Positions 1-15,827 of a stretch of 64,000 bases of DNA are shown one piece after another. Where the stretch lies: assembly GCA_905250025.1 (NCBI GenBank), contig CAJNOJ010000050.1, forward strand, positions 188,135 through 252,134. Reading direction: 5' to 3'. Numbering within the stretch: position 1 is the stretch's first letter; every line of letters begins with the position of its first letter. This DNA comes from Adineta ricciae. Its lineage: Eukaryota > Rotifera > Eurotatoria > Adinetida > Adinetidae. The notes under the pieces are model-generated. The model did not search any database and was not told the DNA's origin. It was given only the letters and a program-made list of their open reading frames with translations. A program made the translations under genes and the position numbers.

Positions 1-498
1 TTAGTGAAGTTATTCGCACGTATGAAAGCACGTTTGAAACACGATCGACGTTACCGTTCGAAAACTTCGCATGAGTTACTCTACGAAGAAGATCCTCAAG
101 AATGGTATGAATTAACGAAAAACGTTCGAACTGTTTTGACAAAAGCTTTGCTGCCCGATGGTGGCTACGATGCATTGACAAATCGTTCGAAAACTCATAG
201 TCGGCAAGGCTCGTGTAGGAAAGCTCGCGAACACGATCCCGTTTTAAGCAAAGACTTTGAAGACGAAGACAAAATTACTATTGACATTGACGATGAAACG
301 AACACAGAAGGTGATCCGGAATTTGATGAAATAATTTGGGAGAAGTTCTTAACGTGTAATCGCGGTTTTAATTATCGACGTTGTGGTGTATGCAAAGCTA
401 TCGATCGGCAATATTTTCAAGGACAATTAGTATTTTTTTATGGTGTCGCTAATAATATTCTAATCGATGAAAATTTAAAAGCGTCAGGATTGGGCTAA
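1..498 (+). CDS. 3' part of an unrecognised gene (open at left edge)
   Basis: The frame is open from the first base of the window to a TAA at 496-498, so this is the C-terminal 165 residues of a longer protein or its last exon. It has a basic start (FARMKARLKHDRRYRSK), a region around residues 85-110 dense in Asp and Glu, and a Cys-containing C-terminal block (CNRGFNYRRCGVCKAID) followed by a hydrophobic stretch (GQLVFFYGVANNILID). The steady codon use and absence of low-complexity collapse make it look coding. I do not recognise the family and assign no function. Confidence 0.6.
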   Translation, partial: LVKLFARMKARLKHDRRYRSKTSHELLYEEDPQEWYELTKNVRTVLTKALLPDGGYDALTNRSKTHSRQGSCRKAREHDPVLSKDFEDEDKITIDIDDETNTEGDPEFDEIIWEKFLTCNRGFNYRRCGVCKAIDRQYFQGQLVFFYGVANNILIDENLKASGLG

Positions 499-1424
499 AC
501 TATGATTTGTATATTTTGTTCCACAAAACCGAAAAATTGTATTTTTTCATCTTCATAAATCTCCTGTTAAACACAAAGCACAGTGTTTTAACAAAAGAAA
601 TCGGTGACGCAGAGATCACACATTTTGAATAATTTATCATCATGGTATTCATTTTATTTCCACAATGTTTCTCATTTGTGTATTCTATTAGAAATAACTA
701 GAACAGACAGAGTATGAAAAGTCCTAAATTGTTTCAAATTCAAGAGACCATCTCATCTATAATTGAGACCTTAAACAGTTCTTTTTAAAGAAAACTGAAG
801 CACATCAGAGAAATAGACATTAGTTCTCCTCGTATAATTGACAGACAACGTTTCTTACGAATTACTTAGCTGAAACCATAAGCAGATCACCTTGTCGAGA
901 TAATAACTCAATCGGCGATAGTTCCTTGAAGCACTCAGAGTCATCTGATGAAATAGAGAACGGATAGAAACAAGCTTTCAGTGACATTGTATCTCTATTT
1001 TATTAGTGATTTCTGTCGCACAGAGAAATCTATGTTCCAAGAAAAGAAACGATCAGGTTTCTTACCTAAGGTTTTTACAATTCTATTTACTAATTCTCAT
1101 CTTAACATTTGAAGCAAAAGAATATATGTCTCTGTTTTTCCTCACGGTACTACAATCATTCATGCAAATGAGATATGTCACTCATCGCTAATGAAAATGA
1201 ATACTTTATGCGTATGTATACCGTGTAGCGCACTCTCTCGTCATTGGATGATTTATTGGCTGAAAGGACAAACGAGCGCTTTGTTTAACAAAGGCAACCA
1301 GACCATAATGCGCACAGTTGATTCTTTCTTTGTTGTCTATTATATATCATCAGACAGTACGCTCCAAAGTACTTAGAATAGAAAAAAGATTCGTTCAAGT
1401 AAGACGTAAGATTTCGTTCGAAAG
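499..1424. other. Intergenic, no supported gene
   Basis: This AT-rich stretch lies between the unknown gene and cyclin A. Two short open frames near 1006-1376 have no family resemblance and no consistent splice partners. It presumably holds the cyclin A promoter, but I see no clear element. Confidence 0.5.
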
Positions 1425-3069
1425 ATGAATTTCAACCGGCAAGTTTTGCGACCAACACACAATCGACTTCCACTACAAGATGTTTCATCACATCAGAAAT
1501 ATCTGTGTATAGACAAGACGAATCTTCATGTCCAACAAGAAAACCGATCAGTAGCAATAGCGAATACGAAAATCTCGGTAAAATCAAGGCCAATTCTAAC
1601 TGCAACGCGTTTAATCAAATCTCAATTCAACGAAAATGACGTGGAAATGCTTATATCACCCATGGTTGACAAAACAAATGCGTCTACTGTTGAACAGACA
1701 AAGACCAAAACGCGTGAACAATGTGAAGCAGATTTGTATGAATTGTAAGTGTTAGTACAAAAGAACTTAGTTGGTAGCAAAGTTCACAACGGCATTAGCG
1801 TTGTTTAATAATAGATTTTTTCCAATAGGGACATTTCATCTCGAAGTAGCATAATGCAATGCCATTTCTTTTATTGAAAAATTTAATACATGATATTGAA
1901 GTAAATCCTGGCTGGATTATACTTAAAAGATTCTACTCCTCTGTGATGTGACAATGAATTTGAGATATTAAAATTTGCTTTTAAACTTATTTCATTTCCC
2001 TAGATCTGATTATCGTCAATCGATATTCGATCATTTACGATCAGTAGAGCACGCCTATGCTCCAAGTAAGTGTTTCCCTCCCTTCCTATCCAATATTCCA
2101 TCGTTGTGTATGTTTGGCTTTTTAGAAACAAACTTCATGAAAAATCAATCGGATGTGAATGCAAGTATGCGAACTGTTCTTGTCGACTGGCTTGTCGAAG
2201 TGACCGATGAATACAAACTGACGAATGACACACTTTTTCTCTGTGTACAATATGTCGATCGATTTCTATCAACAGTCAATGTTACACGATCGAAACTACA
2301 ATTGCTGGGTTAGTTGAAATCTTTCCATCGAGAAAAGATAATCACATGCGAAGCAAATTTAGGTACAACTTGCATGTATGTCGCAGCAAAATACGAAGAA
2401 ATGTACCCGCCAGCATTGGAGGAATTCTCATTCATTACGGACAACACCTATGACTCCAAACATATTCTCCGCATGGAACAAATCGTTATTAAAGTAGGCT
2501 TTGATCCGGAAAAGACAAACGAAATTGTATGTTTTCTCCTTTGATAGATGTTGAATTTTTCCCTTTCCGGGCCCACTTCATACACATTTCTCCAATACTA
2601 TTTGACTCATTTAAAATCGTCGACATCAATTAACCTTGATGACGACACTCAACAATGTCTTATGTTGTTATCAACTTATTTATGCACTTTAACACTTTTA
2701 CATGATCGACCATTTTCCTCCTATCGTTCGTCATTAATCGCTGCAAGTTGTCTTGTCTTTGCCTTCCAATTGCTCAACCTCAAACCTATGTCTACGAGCA
2801 TTCTGAAACAATTAACTACTTATACAGAGTTCGATTTAAATGAATGTAAATTAGCATTGATACAGATACATTCTGAAACCTATCGTCAAGAGCAAACGAC
2901 GTCAAGCGTACTTCGACGTTTTCTAAATCCAAAGAACAACAAAGAACTTTATCAAAAACGTGTACATGACTTAATTCATCAATCGAAACTTGACGATGAC
3001 GATGATGTTATTGATTTAACATTGGATGAAATTGATGAGAATGATGTGAGTATGGAACATCATCGCTAG
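1425..3069 (+). CDS. Cyclin A
   Basis: Five exons with consistent phases (1425-1744, 2004-2065, 2126-2308, 2363-2526, 2548-3069) give about 416 residues. The cyclin box contains the cyclin A hallmark MRTVLVDWLVEVTDEYKL, then VDRFLS, KLQLLG, AAKYEEMYPP and RMEQ. The second cyclin fold follows in the last exon. The N-terminus carries RQVLRPTHN at residues 5-13, which fits the RxxLxxxxN destruction box recognised by the anaphase-promoting complex. By family knowledge it activates CDK1/CDK2 in S phase and G2/M and is destroyed in mitosis. The exon 1 to exon 2 junction (E-L-S-D-Y-R) was chosen because it keeps the frame into the conserved helix. The C-terminus ends in an unusual acidic tail. Cyclin B is the alternative, but the MRTVLVDW block favours A. 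Confidence 0.9.
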
Positions 3070-3651
3070 AATTTGCTTTTGACATCGACGATATTCATGC
3101 GCACTTTATTTATTTGTTTCTCATCGTATTCAATTGTTTGTCTCTGAAACTTTTTCATTCGAATCTCATCAGAACTGACATAATGATCACAATTCTTTCT
3201 TATTTTATCAGAAAAAAAAACTTCTTTATTTTGACTTCATTGATGTTGTTATTGTTCGTATCTTTCGCTCTGTGTCGTTATGTACGTGTTAGAAATGAAT
3301 TGTTACTGTGGTTTCTAAACCCAATTCTATGCTCTCTGTTTGCTTCTTCTTTTTTTTTCTTGTTTATGAACTGAAAATTTTCTTTCTTTTTCTAATGTAT
3401 ACATGATTATTTGAAATGATTGAATATAGATATCGCCTATGAGAAGATAATTTATGACCTTTGTTTAGAACAGTATTTCATGTCAAACACAAAAACAGCC
3501 TCATTTTCTTGAATTTATGGTGGAATTTGTCAACGGCAGGCGATCGAAGGAAAAGATCAATGCAAATATCATTTCGCATGAAATATCCAGCGCAAAAGTT
3601 TTTATTCCGTGCTCTGTTGGATGAAGTAGATAGTGCGGGGAGAAAAACGAG

Positions 3652-4526
3652 TTAAATAATTGTATTCTTCGATTCATGATTTGTCGAGTGAAGTGGTACG
3701 AGTGCAGTTAGACTTGTGCCGACTAAGTTATTGAAAACTAATGAATCGGAAGCCGGTACATAATAGAAATTTGCTGATGTGGTTTTTGTTATTGTAAGGT
3801 CCGGAGAAAGTTCTTTAGAAGTTGACGATTGCTGACTTGTGACATGAAATGAAGTCGAGAGAGGTACATTGACCTGGTTCGTTAGAAGATGATCGTAAGA
3901 GCCAGCTAGTGATGTTGGTACTAATCGTGTGATTGATAGATAGTTTGTCGAATGAGATTGACTATTGTTTGGTAATGGTGAAGTCGATGGTTGGAATTCA
4001 TCCGAATTCTCTCTCGATGGGTAAGTTCTAAAAGGTGAAATGGAGATCTTATGAAATATTTCATTAAACTTTACATGGTTAAATTTATTGGCGATCGTTT
4101 CGATAAAGAATTGAGACGAGATTGAGTTAGAGAAAACACGCGGCGTTGGTGCTGTTGGTGAATAGTTCTTATCTGACATCCTTCGATACATAAAGCTAAG
4201 TCATTAATAGTTTCTCCACAAAAGGTCGAAGCTGAACTCGTCTTTCTACTTAAAATATTGTGCCATGAAGGAAATCGGTCGAATGATGTTGTCAAACTTT
4301 TTATTGATAGACGATGTTGATGAGGATGGTTTTGATAAGAAGATGCCTGTTCATCGATCTGGGTATGCTGAGTAACCTTCGCTTGATTCAGATCGATATT
4401 GGAATCAATTGGTTGACGAGATGAATCAAAAGGATGCTTATTGAATATGCGCTTGTAAAATTTAGTAGAATGACTTCGTGTATGTGTTTTCGTTGACATT
4501 GCCTTCGTCTTCACATTTCCATACAC
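3652..4526 (-). CDS. Ser/Thr-rich protein of unknown function
   Basis: Two exons (4526-4075 and 4027-3652) join across a 47-nt intron that starts GTAAAG and ends CACCTTTTAG, giving about 275 residues. Exon 1 runs straight into a stop without splicing, and the acceptor restores the frame, so the join is well supported. The start could be Met1 (MYGNVKTKAM) or the internal Met10. Composition is rich in Ser, Thr, His and Gln with basic patches (RSHSTKFYKRIFNKH). I see no signal peptide, membrane segment or catalytic motif. It is probably intrinsically disordered. It lies tail-to-tail with cyclin A. I do not recognise a family. Confidence 0.6.
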
Positions 4527-6771
4527 TGTTTCAGATCGTATATATACAAAATCTATTCCAGTAATTTCATTCTACCTTTTCTCTCCTTCGCTCTATAATT
4601 TCTAATACCGATAAGGTTAAATATATCTACTCAAATCTTCTGCTATATTTCACGAATGACATCAAGGGAACATAATATGATTAGATTTGTCACACAAGCT
4701 TTCAAGTAAGCCAATTGATGAATGAACAGTTAGATCCTTGCAGTACAGACGATGTGATAATCATTTCGAACACAGCATTTGAAAAATAAAGCTTTACGCA
4801 TTCACAAGAGATATATTAAACCCTTTTTAGCTGTATGAAGCGCCTCAGAAGCGAAAGAAGATTGATGATATTGTCGAATACGGTCACAAGAGAAACTTTT
4901 ACACCTTGTAGATTCCAGCTATTTTTTTTTGTTTATGAGAATCTCAGACAACGATTATTGCCATCGGTAATTTTCTACTTTTTGTTACAGTAAATTATAC
5001 ACGACTGAAATGTCATTGGGGGTGTTTGCCAAATATATTGAGAGATTTAGTTCATCCAACGTATCGAATACAATCATAAAGAACGCACCAACCCGGAAGA
5101 TGACGATTAGATATCTATTCACTGAATTATATCATCTAATTGTATTTAAGAGACGGCACGAGTGAGTGAATGTAAGTGTGTAGTACTTCATTACCTTCGT
5201 TGTGAAAAACAGTTTTAGGAAATGATAGATGTTTGGGCGGTGGCCAATCATGCCCACCTTTGGCTTGGTTACTTGTTTCCGGTGTTGCTCTTCATTCCTT
5301 CTTACATTGTTATTGATTCAGGTAAAACCGCAACAAAGTCCAAACTCTCACGTAAAGTATCCGTGAAAAAGTGGGTTACGTGTTTTCTTGTTGTGCTCAC
5401 AGGTACACATCAAGAATTGCATCAGTAGTAGTTTCATGGTAGCGGCTATCATTTAACCACGATGGGCAAGTAGAATCAAGTCAGATCAAAAAGTATTTGT
5501 AGCGAAGTCTTCAATGCACGGATATTACTCATTTATGCTAACACTTGCTCTCTTTACCTCTCAAGAGAGTTGAACCTCTGACAAACATGGAAAAATCATT
5601 TTCTTTAACACTAACATTCAATAAATCTCTTATAGTTTACACAATCACCGAAACTACTCTATACTAGAACCCACACCGTTGAAAAATTTAAATTTTTGAA
5701 AGCACGCGCGGTGTCCTCCCATTGAGTATCAGGGACCTGGGTGAATATCTAGGCGGGATTCAAAAAGAACTCAAATTAGTGCACCAAAGTATACAAGAAC
5801 TTTCATATTTGTGCTATGATATACACCCTCTCTTGAGTCATTGAACTACTATGATGCCATCCATGCCTCGAGAAACATAGGGGTACTTGTTATGATGCAT
5901 CGAAGTTTTGCCAATCAAAACCATGTCGACCAGAATGTAAACAAATGGTACAGTCCTGTAACAACGGCTTAACCTGTCTCTAGCACAGAATACTGTATTG
6001 GACTTCACTCTTGTGGAGATAAAGATTTTAGTATGCTTAATAACCATTTCAGCAATTTACTACCATTGGAGATAACATAATACACGTTTTAGAACTTAAG
6101 AAAGATTATGAAATTAGAATAGTTTTTCATTCCACGAAATGGATCGTCTGACGACTTATGGCACAACTTTATTGGAATTCTTGATTTTGTCTGGTCAAAG
6201 TCAGAAGTTCAGGGTGACTTAATAAGTCATTTAATCAAAATCGAAGGAATCCAATCTTGTCCACAAGATATACATTAAGAATCATGTCATAAGGTCTATA
6301 TATGCCATTGACAAACATTATGTCATCGATTTCGGCTGTTCTTCCTCTGATTCATGGTAAGTCGTTTTTAAACGATAACAAACATCGAATTTTTGAGAAA
6401 AGTCCTACGCTTTATATTGATTGTTAATCAATAAACGAATTCAAGTCCAGGAAAAATGGCATCCTCTTAAGTTCTTTCACGTGCCTATCGATCGCTTGAT
6501 ACAACAACTATGATATGAATGTAAAGAAAACCAGAGAAAAATCAAAGCCCTTGGTCGGCTTGTGCTCAATGATAGCAATCATTGCTAATAGAAAAAGATG
6601 TATTTAAACAGAGTAACTGTCTATACATGACTCTGTCGCCTGAGTTCCAGCTTGATTATCGTTATATTTAGTTCTCATTTTCTCTCGGTCAACATAGCTA
6701 GGAAAAAAGAAAAATAATATCAGTAAAAATTCATACACAAACAAAGAAAATACACAGAAAGACACACGAAA
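4527..6771. other. 2.2 kb intergenic, no supported gene
   Basis: Several short open frames exist (for example 5222-5428, with a hydrophobic start), but none has a recognisable domain or a matching exon. Codon use looks random and stops are frequent. I see no transposon ends or long repeats. Confidence 0.45.
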
Positions 6772-8556
6772 TTACATTCCTTTGGCATTGCAATGTAAAC
6801 ATTTATCTTTGTAGTATTCTTCAACGCATACTCGAATTGCTTGACTATGATAAATAAATGAACCGGTCGAAGCTGACCGTATCAGGAGAGTTTCATTGCG
6901 TAGTTCATCGAGAATCTTTTGTCGGACGATCACATCGCTCTCTAATTCAATCAATTGATCAACGGTGAGCTCAGGTTGGTTCAATAAACCGCAGAGAACA
7001 TTGAATAAGAAAGTTTGCTCCTGCGTCGTAGCTCGGCACTTGATTTTTTCAATCCGACGTGCCGTATCTTGTAAAGTTGAGCGTCGAATGGCTGAAAAAC
7101 AAAAGCATGTCGATGATTTCTTCTCTTGTTCTTCGTATGGAAAGAATTTACCTTCGAATGGAACGCCACTATCTAACTTTGATGCAGCATTTTGTAAACT
7201 TTTCATTCGTCCACCGAAAAGATCGTGAATAGATTGTGCCATTTCTTTGGAAAGACCTCGTTTCTCGATTAGATAAGTCATTACTTCATCCTTTGTCAGA
7301 TCAGATATTTCGATGAAAGACGATGCTCGTGTGATACTGCTTCGACCTAAACATACAGAGATTGAGATATAGCGCATGTATGGATGAAAAGAATGTGTTC
7401 TATCAACCTTCCATCTGCTCTGGGGCATTTCCAACGGAAGTAATAAAAACGGTAATCCACGCTGAATCATCAATTGCTGTTTTGGCAGTGTCTTGTAATA
7501 TTTCTAGCATTTTTGGATCTTTATTTGCAAGTGAATCACAGCTATCAAAGATTAATACCGGTACGGATCCGTATTTCTTCTTGTAATTGAGTGCATATTT
7601 TTCAAAAGTTTGCAGCACACGCTCCCAACTAGCTTCCTTCCCTGAAAAGCAAATACGTATGAAGAAACTTGTTTCGTCGGGATGGAGCCATACCATCATC
7701 GGGAGGTGAACCGAACATTTTCGATTCAATCCATGTTGATAGACGAATATGCTCTTTAAAATTAAATCTTATGGCTCGAGCAAATGCGAAACCAAATTTT
7801 TCAACGTTGGATGGAACTAAAAAATAATACATAAATATGAACATATCTACATTCAGATATCAATCAACCATCGACATAAACAACGCCAGGTCCAACCTCT
7901 CGTGCTGCTTGTCGAATCAATGTTGATTTTCTAAACTTTACAGTCAGAAGAAATCGTATGATTTAGCAATTTCTCTTACCCAGATCCATGTTCACCGAGT
8001 ACAATATAATACGAGGAAACTAGTTTATCAGGAACAGGTGTGACAATCTTTATCAATTGATCTAACAGCGTTCTTCTTTCTAACAATTGCTCTTCTTTGA
8101 ATTTGAAATTCGGACATGAACCATTACTAAATGTATGTTTTATCTCGTAATCATTTTTGACTTGCTCATATATGACATAACCAACTCCAGCAATAATCTA
8201 GTATAAAGAAAATGGATTGTGAAAGCAACAAAATATGAGATGGTACTTACTAGAATGGCAATCGAATTAATTTGAGACGGAAAAAACTTTTTGACAATCT
8301 TTTCGATGAACGATAAACGATCCCATTCGGCTTTTTCACGTGCTTTACGAGCAGCTGCTGTTTCGACAACGGCTTTTAACCCGTTTTCATCATCGGCTTC
8401 TTCGGTAGGTGCTCTTCTAACTTCAGATATTTCGAGTTTGTTTTTGTGTGCATGTGCTAAAGTTCGATAAATTGATTGATCAATCGTCTTAGAGTTTACT
8501 TGTACACGAGGCAGAATAAGCCTTTTGACGCTCGGAAAAACGTGCCGCAGATACAT
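6772..8556 (-). CDS. Membrane-anchored P-loop ATPase (AAA+/STAND-like)
   Basis: Seven exons (8556-8251, 8197-7980, 7930-7869, 7816-7694, 7641-7408, 7346-7152, 7091-6772) join in phase to about 485 residues. The N-terminus is basic and hydroxylated (RHVFPSVKRLILPRVQ), as in a mitochondrial presequence. An Ala/Arg/Glu coiled stretch (AAARKAREKAEWDR) follows, then a single membrane span near residues 95-112. The Walker A motif (VLGEHGSGKST) is split by an intron. VPVLIFDSCDSL is a plausible Walker B. Then come a sensor-like segment (WITVFITSVGNAP) and a C-terminal helical region with DLFGGRMKSLQNA, similar to the winged-helix part of archaeal-type STAND ATPases. The function is unknown. I know of similar architectures in fungi and protists rather than typical animals, so horizontal origin is possible but unproven. 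Confidence 0.8.
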
Positions 8557-11055
<2,499 letters not shown>

Positions 11056-11996
11056 CAAGAAACTAAATACAAAAACTGTCTCCTTTGCATGTAGTATACA
11101 ATTCATCGTGTATTTCTTTTTCCTTGTTCTTTTCAATTGTATTATTGAGTTAAAACTATTAATAAATTAATATGTAGTTCAGTATTAGATACGAAACAAA
11201 ATGTTCACTCATTGGAAAAAACACGAACATTCTTCGGGTTAATAGAATGCAGCTGCGCAATAAAAGTGTAACTTATCAGACAGTAAGCTCGAAAGATAAG
11301 AAAAGAGAAGAGCATTTGTTCTGCGTAGTTTTTCTATCACAATAACCTGTCGGTATCTTCGTAAACTAGGTACCCATGACCTCGGCACATAAGTACTATC
11401 AACCTATACGCCTCATCGCATGCTCACTGGTTCTTTAGACATTGACGTCGAGGTACCGCAATCGCTTGTTCGGCAGTATTGAAGATAAGCGTACTTTTTT
11501 GATAAAATTTTTCATATGCAAAAGAGAAGTAGTCGTGAATATGTGAAATTTTTGTCATCGACACGATGTTCACGAAAAAGAACTACCGATTTACTAAATA
11601 AAAGGCAGTTCTCCATAGTGTTAACACGTCGAAACTCGAGTTATTGTTGATAAATATAGCATCACTCTGGAAAATTGGTCCACGCTGAATCGAAACAGAC
11701 GTTTTCTAGATGGTTGCATCAATCTTGAAAACATGTTCATAAGATAATTTCCGAATCATTCATGAAGAATCTTGTCTAACGATTAAAAAATTGAGATGGT
11801 TTGTTAACCTGTTGAACTTTATTTACTCGCTTCTTGGACGATCTGTACACTAGTGTCCTCTTCTTCAAATGAAAATCTTCTATTGATTCATTCTTATTAG
11901 CCAATACCGGCGACGTTGTGTTGAAATACTTTTTTATTATCCATCTATTTTCATTCCATTCACAATTCATTGTAATTTGTTGTTGTTGTAAAAACA
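11056..11996. other. Intergenic, no supported gene
   Basis: Contains the GDH 3' region with an AATAAA-like signal (aataaattaat near 11160) and the upstream region of the SYF1 gene. The antisense open frame 11776-12090 is low-complexity and overlaps the SYF1 first exon, so it is not called. Confidence 0.45.
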
Positions 11997-14852
11997 ATGA
12001 CTGTGGAAAACGGTTCGTCACCACCATCAACATCAGACACCACAACGGCGACGGGCAAACTACTTTTTGTGAGAGACTTATCTTCGACACAATTCTTCTT
12101 GTTCATTGTATATTTTATTTAGGATGAAACGGATATACTGTACGAAGAAGATTGCTTACGGAATCAGTATTCAGTGAAAACTTGGTTTCGCTACATCGAT
12201 CATATCAAGGATGGTCCCAATGAAAAAATCAATCTTGTTTATGAACGTGCGTTACGTGAATTACCGGGAAGGTAAAAAGAAACGTTTTTAATGTCGATAT
12301 CTTTTGAGAAATTTCATTTTTATTTTGATTAGCTACAAATTATGGCATAATTATTTAAAACTTCGACGAAAACAAGTTCGATCAAAATGTATCATCGATC
12401 CAGCCTATGAAGAAGTGAACAATACTTTCGAACGATCGCTTGTCTTCATGCATAAGGTACGTCCTCACATCTCTTCTTTCATTCGTCACCGAACATTTTA
12501 TTCGTATAGATGCCACGCATTTGGCTTGATTATTGTCAACTTTTAATGGACCAATGTAAAATAACTCGTACACGTCGTGTGTTCGATCGAGCTATACGAG
12601 CATTGCCCGTCACTCAACACAATCGTATATGGCCATTATACATCAAATTTGTCACTACTTATCCGGAAATATCGGAAACGGCAACACGAGTGTTCAAACG
12701 ATATCTCAAAGTAAGATGAAAGACGTATGTTTAATAATGCTTACGGTTTGATTTAGTTACAACCTGAATGTGCAGAAGAATTCATTGATTATTTGTGTGA
12801 AATTGGCAATCTGGATGAATGCGCTAAATATTATGTTGAAGTATTAAATCGAGAAAATTTTGTCTCGCGACAAGGAAAAACAACGCATCAGGTAAAACCT
12901 TTTCACATGTTTTTCTTTAGTGAATATCATTTCTTTCTCTATAGTTATGGAACGAATTGTGTGAACTAGTATCAAAAAATCCAACGAAGATCAAATCGGT
13001 TCCTGTCGAAGCCATTATTCGGCAAGGTATTTTGAAATATAAAGATCAAGTTGGTCAACTATGGACATCACTTGCTGACTACTATATTCGTAGCGGTTGT
13101 TTTGAAAAAGTATTTCGAAAGCTAGCCTATGGAAGTGCATTCAACGTCTGTTTTTTTCTAGGCTCGTGATATATTCGAAGAAGCGATCGAATCGGTACTT
13201 ACTGTACGTGATTTTACTCAAGTTTTCGATGCCTATGCACAATCAGAAGAAGGTCTTATTAGCGCTTTGATGAACAAATCCAACGAAGATGATGAAGAAA
13301 TAACTGAAGATGGTACAACAATGACTTTTTGAAAGATAGAGATACTCATTCGAACACATTTCTTGTATTCTAGACGATCTGGAATTAGAACTTCGACTTG
13401 CACGTTTGGAATATCTCATGGATCGTCGTCCGTTGATGCTGAATAGTGTCTTACTTCGTCAAAATCCACATAATGTCAATGAATGGTTGAAACGCGTGAA
13501 ATTACACGGTGAACAATATGACAAAGTCATTGAAACATTCACAACAGCTGTACAAACAGTTGATCCGAAAGTTTGCACGGGTAAATTGCAAGATTTATGG
13601 ATTGCATTCGCTCAATTCTATGATAAATATCAACAACCCGATGAAGCAAGATATATCTATGACAAAGCAGTTAAGGTTAACTTTCGTAATGTTGACGATT
13701 TAGCTGCAGTTTGGTGTGCATGGTGTGAAATGGAATTACAACATGAAAGACCGAATGAAGCAATTAAATTAATGGAACGTGCCACTGTTTTACCAAGACA
13801 TAAGGTCGATTATTATGATACGAATGAAACAGTTCAACTGCGATTACATAAAAGTCTTAAACTGTGGTCATTCTATGTCGATTTAGAAGAATGTTATGGA
13901 ACATTTCAAACATGTAAATCCGTCTATGATCGTATTCTGGATTTACGCATAGCAACGCCGCAAATTATCATGAACTATGGTCTCTATCTGGAAGAAAATA
14001 AATATTTCGAAGACGCTTTTCGTACGTACGAAAAAGGCATTGCATTATTCAAATGGCCGAATGTCTATGATATATGGTTAACCTATCTATGTAAATTTGT
14101 CGAACGATATTCAGATGGTTCGAAATTAGAGCGTGCACGAGATTTGTTTGAACAATGTCTCGAACATTGTCAGCCGAAATTTGCCAAGAATTTGTATTTA
14201 TTATATGCCAAATTAGAAGAACAGCATGGTCTGGATAGACGAGCATTGAAGATTTACGAGCGCGCAACGAGTGCTGTTGAACCAAAGGAAAAAGAAGAGG
14301 TGAGGATTTCAATGGGGAAAGACGGTAGTTCTGGAATTTTCATTTTAGATGTTTAATATTTATATAAAACGATGTGGTGAAATGCAAGGTATAACAGCAA
14401 CGCGTGAAATCTATGAAAAAGCCATCGAATCCTTGGAAGAGGAACGCGCTGTTCGAGATATGTGCTTGCGTTATGCGGACTTGGAACGAAAATTAGGTGA
14501 AATTGATCGAGCTCGTGCGGTCTATTCGCACTGTTCACAAATGTGCGATCCACGAGTACGTAAACTTGAACGCTTTCATATTCATACTCAGTCTGTTCTC
14601 GTACTTATTCAGATCCATGGTGATTTTTGGCAAACATGGAAAGAGTTTGAAATCAAACATGGTAACGAAGATACTATGCGTGAAATGTTACGTATCAAAC
14701 GATCAGTTCAAGCAACGTACAATGTTCAAGTTAATTATATGGCTGCACAAATGATGGCGACATCCATGGGAGACGATACACCGACAACTCAAGTAAATAC
14801 AGATTTATTTTCCAGTGGAAAAAGAACAAAAGTATCTCTTTTCGTTTTCTAG
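11997..14852 (+). CDS. XAB2: Pre-mRNA splicing factor SYF1 / XAB2 (HAT-repeat protein)
   Basis: Ten exons (11997-12068, 12123-12271, 12333-12456, 12510-12710, 12757-12891, 12945-13109, 13162-13312, 13374-14299, 14349-14555, 14613-14852) join in phase to about 789 residues, close to human XAB2 (855). It opens with LYEEDCLRNQYSVKTWFRYI and is built throughout of half-a-TPR repeats (for example VYERALRELPGSYKLW, RVFDRAIRALP, ARYIYDKAVKVNF). The C-terminal FWQTWKEFEIKHGNEDTMREML block is typical of SYF1. By family knowledge it is a scaffold of the NineTeen/Prp19-associated complex in the nucleus, acting in spliceosome activation and, in animals, transcription-coupled repair. The stop falls just after a short unique tail. 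An alternative last exon cannot be excluded. Confidence 0.95.
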
Positions 14853-15136
14853 GTTAGTTAACAAAATATATGCGGATACTTCTGTTCTATGCGGTGTGTA
14901 ATATTCTTGTTACGTGTTTACAAAAAATAAAATAAAAAAAAAACAAACTATTTGACTATGTGAAGATAGTTTTTGCTTTCAAAATACTTATATAAGGACC
15001 AAATGTGAATTCCAACGGTTAAATGTGAATATTTCCTATGACAGAAACGAACTTGCACGTTCTGAAAATCACGTTTTACGAATATTTCGATCTGTTTGGT
15101 ACGAATGAGAAGATTTTTTTCAAGACACATAAACGC

Positions 15137-15210
15137 GGTCCCTTAGCTCAGCTGGTTAGAGCGCCGTGCTAATAACGCGGAGGTCGTGAGTTCGATCCTC
15201 ACAGGGACCA
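15137..15210 (+). tRNA. tRNA-Ile (anticodon AAT)
   Basis: A 74-nt cloverleaf: acceptor stem GGTCCCT pairs with AGGGACC, discriminator A. The D arm contains AGCTCAGCTGGTTAGAGC. The anticodon stem CCGTG pairs with CGCGG around the loop CTAATAA (anticodon AAT). The T arm is GTGAG-TTCGATC-CTCAC. There is no intron. A second copy lies at 47344-47417 on the other strand. Confidence 0.97.
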
Positions 15211-15216
15211 CTTCTC

Positions 15217-15225
15217 TTTTTTTTT
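15217..15225 (+). terminator. Pol III terminator of tRNA-Ile
   Basis: A run of nine T residues begins seven bases after the tRNA, as expected for RNA polymerase III termination. Confidence 0.8.
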
Positions 15226-15448
15226 GCTGTTCTTCCACTGTCTCGTTTTTCTTTCTCTCTTCCGTAAGCAAGCGTTGTCTGCTTTGCATGTCTCGATAAG
15301 AAATTTCAACATACCAGTGACACTACTGCATACGTTTCATTCTGTCTCTCGATTTTTTAAATCTGTTTGATCTTTCTTTAGGATCATTGACTGATGTTTG
15401 AAACTCTCACGCTTTCATTTAAGGCTTCTTAAATGGCAGTTAGATGAA

Positions 15449-15462
15449 CACACACACACACA
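15449..15462. repeat. (CA)n microsatellite
   Basis: A short perfect CA dinucleotide run in the intergenic stretch after the tRNA. Confidence 0.8.
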
Positions 15463-15827
15463 GATACTTGAATTTCTCGCACAATCATTAGTATCATTTG
15501 AGAAAGAACACCGTAAACAAATAGACAAACATTGATCTTATTTTCTAATTGTCACATTAAGCATTTTGTGATTGAACGAATGATGTCATCGACGTAAGGC
15601 TTCTATTTGTCTTTATGAACATGAGAACAACATTTCGAAGAGGAAAGAAACAACGAATGAGCTCAAGGTGTGAGAAAAAGGCTACAACGTTGAATTGATT
15701 CGATTAAAAACGGTTTCACTTTCCGTATGTGTTTTTTCATCTCATTCAATTTCATATGCAGATCATCATTGAAAAAAACGAACAACAATAGATCAATCAA
15801 GCTTAACTATAATGGAGTGGTCAATCG

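Noticed and set aside
5222..5428. 68-codon frame with a hydrophobic N-terminus
   Set aside because: No recognisable family, no flanking splice partners, and the surrounding 2 kb shows no coding signal.
11776..12090. Antisense 104-codon frame
   Set aside because: It overlaps the first coding exon of SYF1/XAB2 on the other strand and has low-complexity composition.
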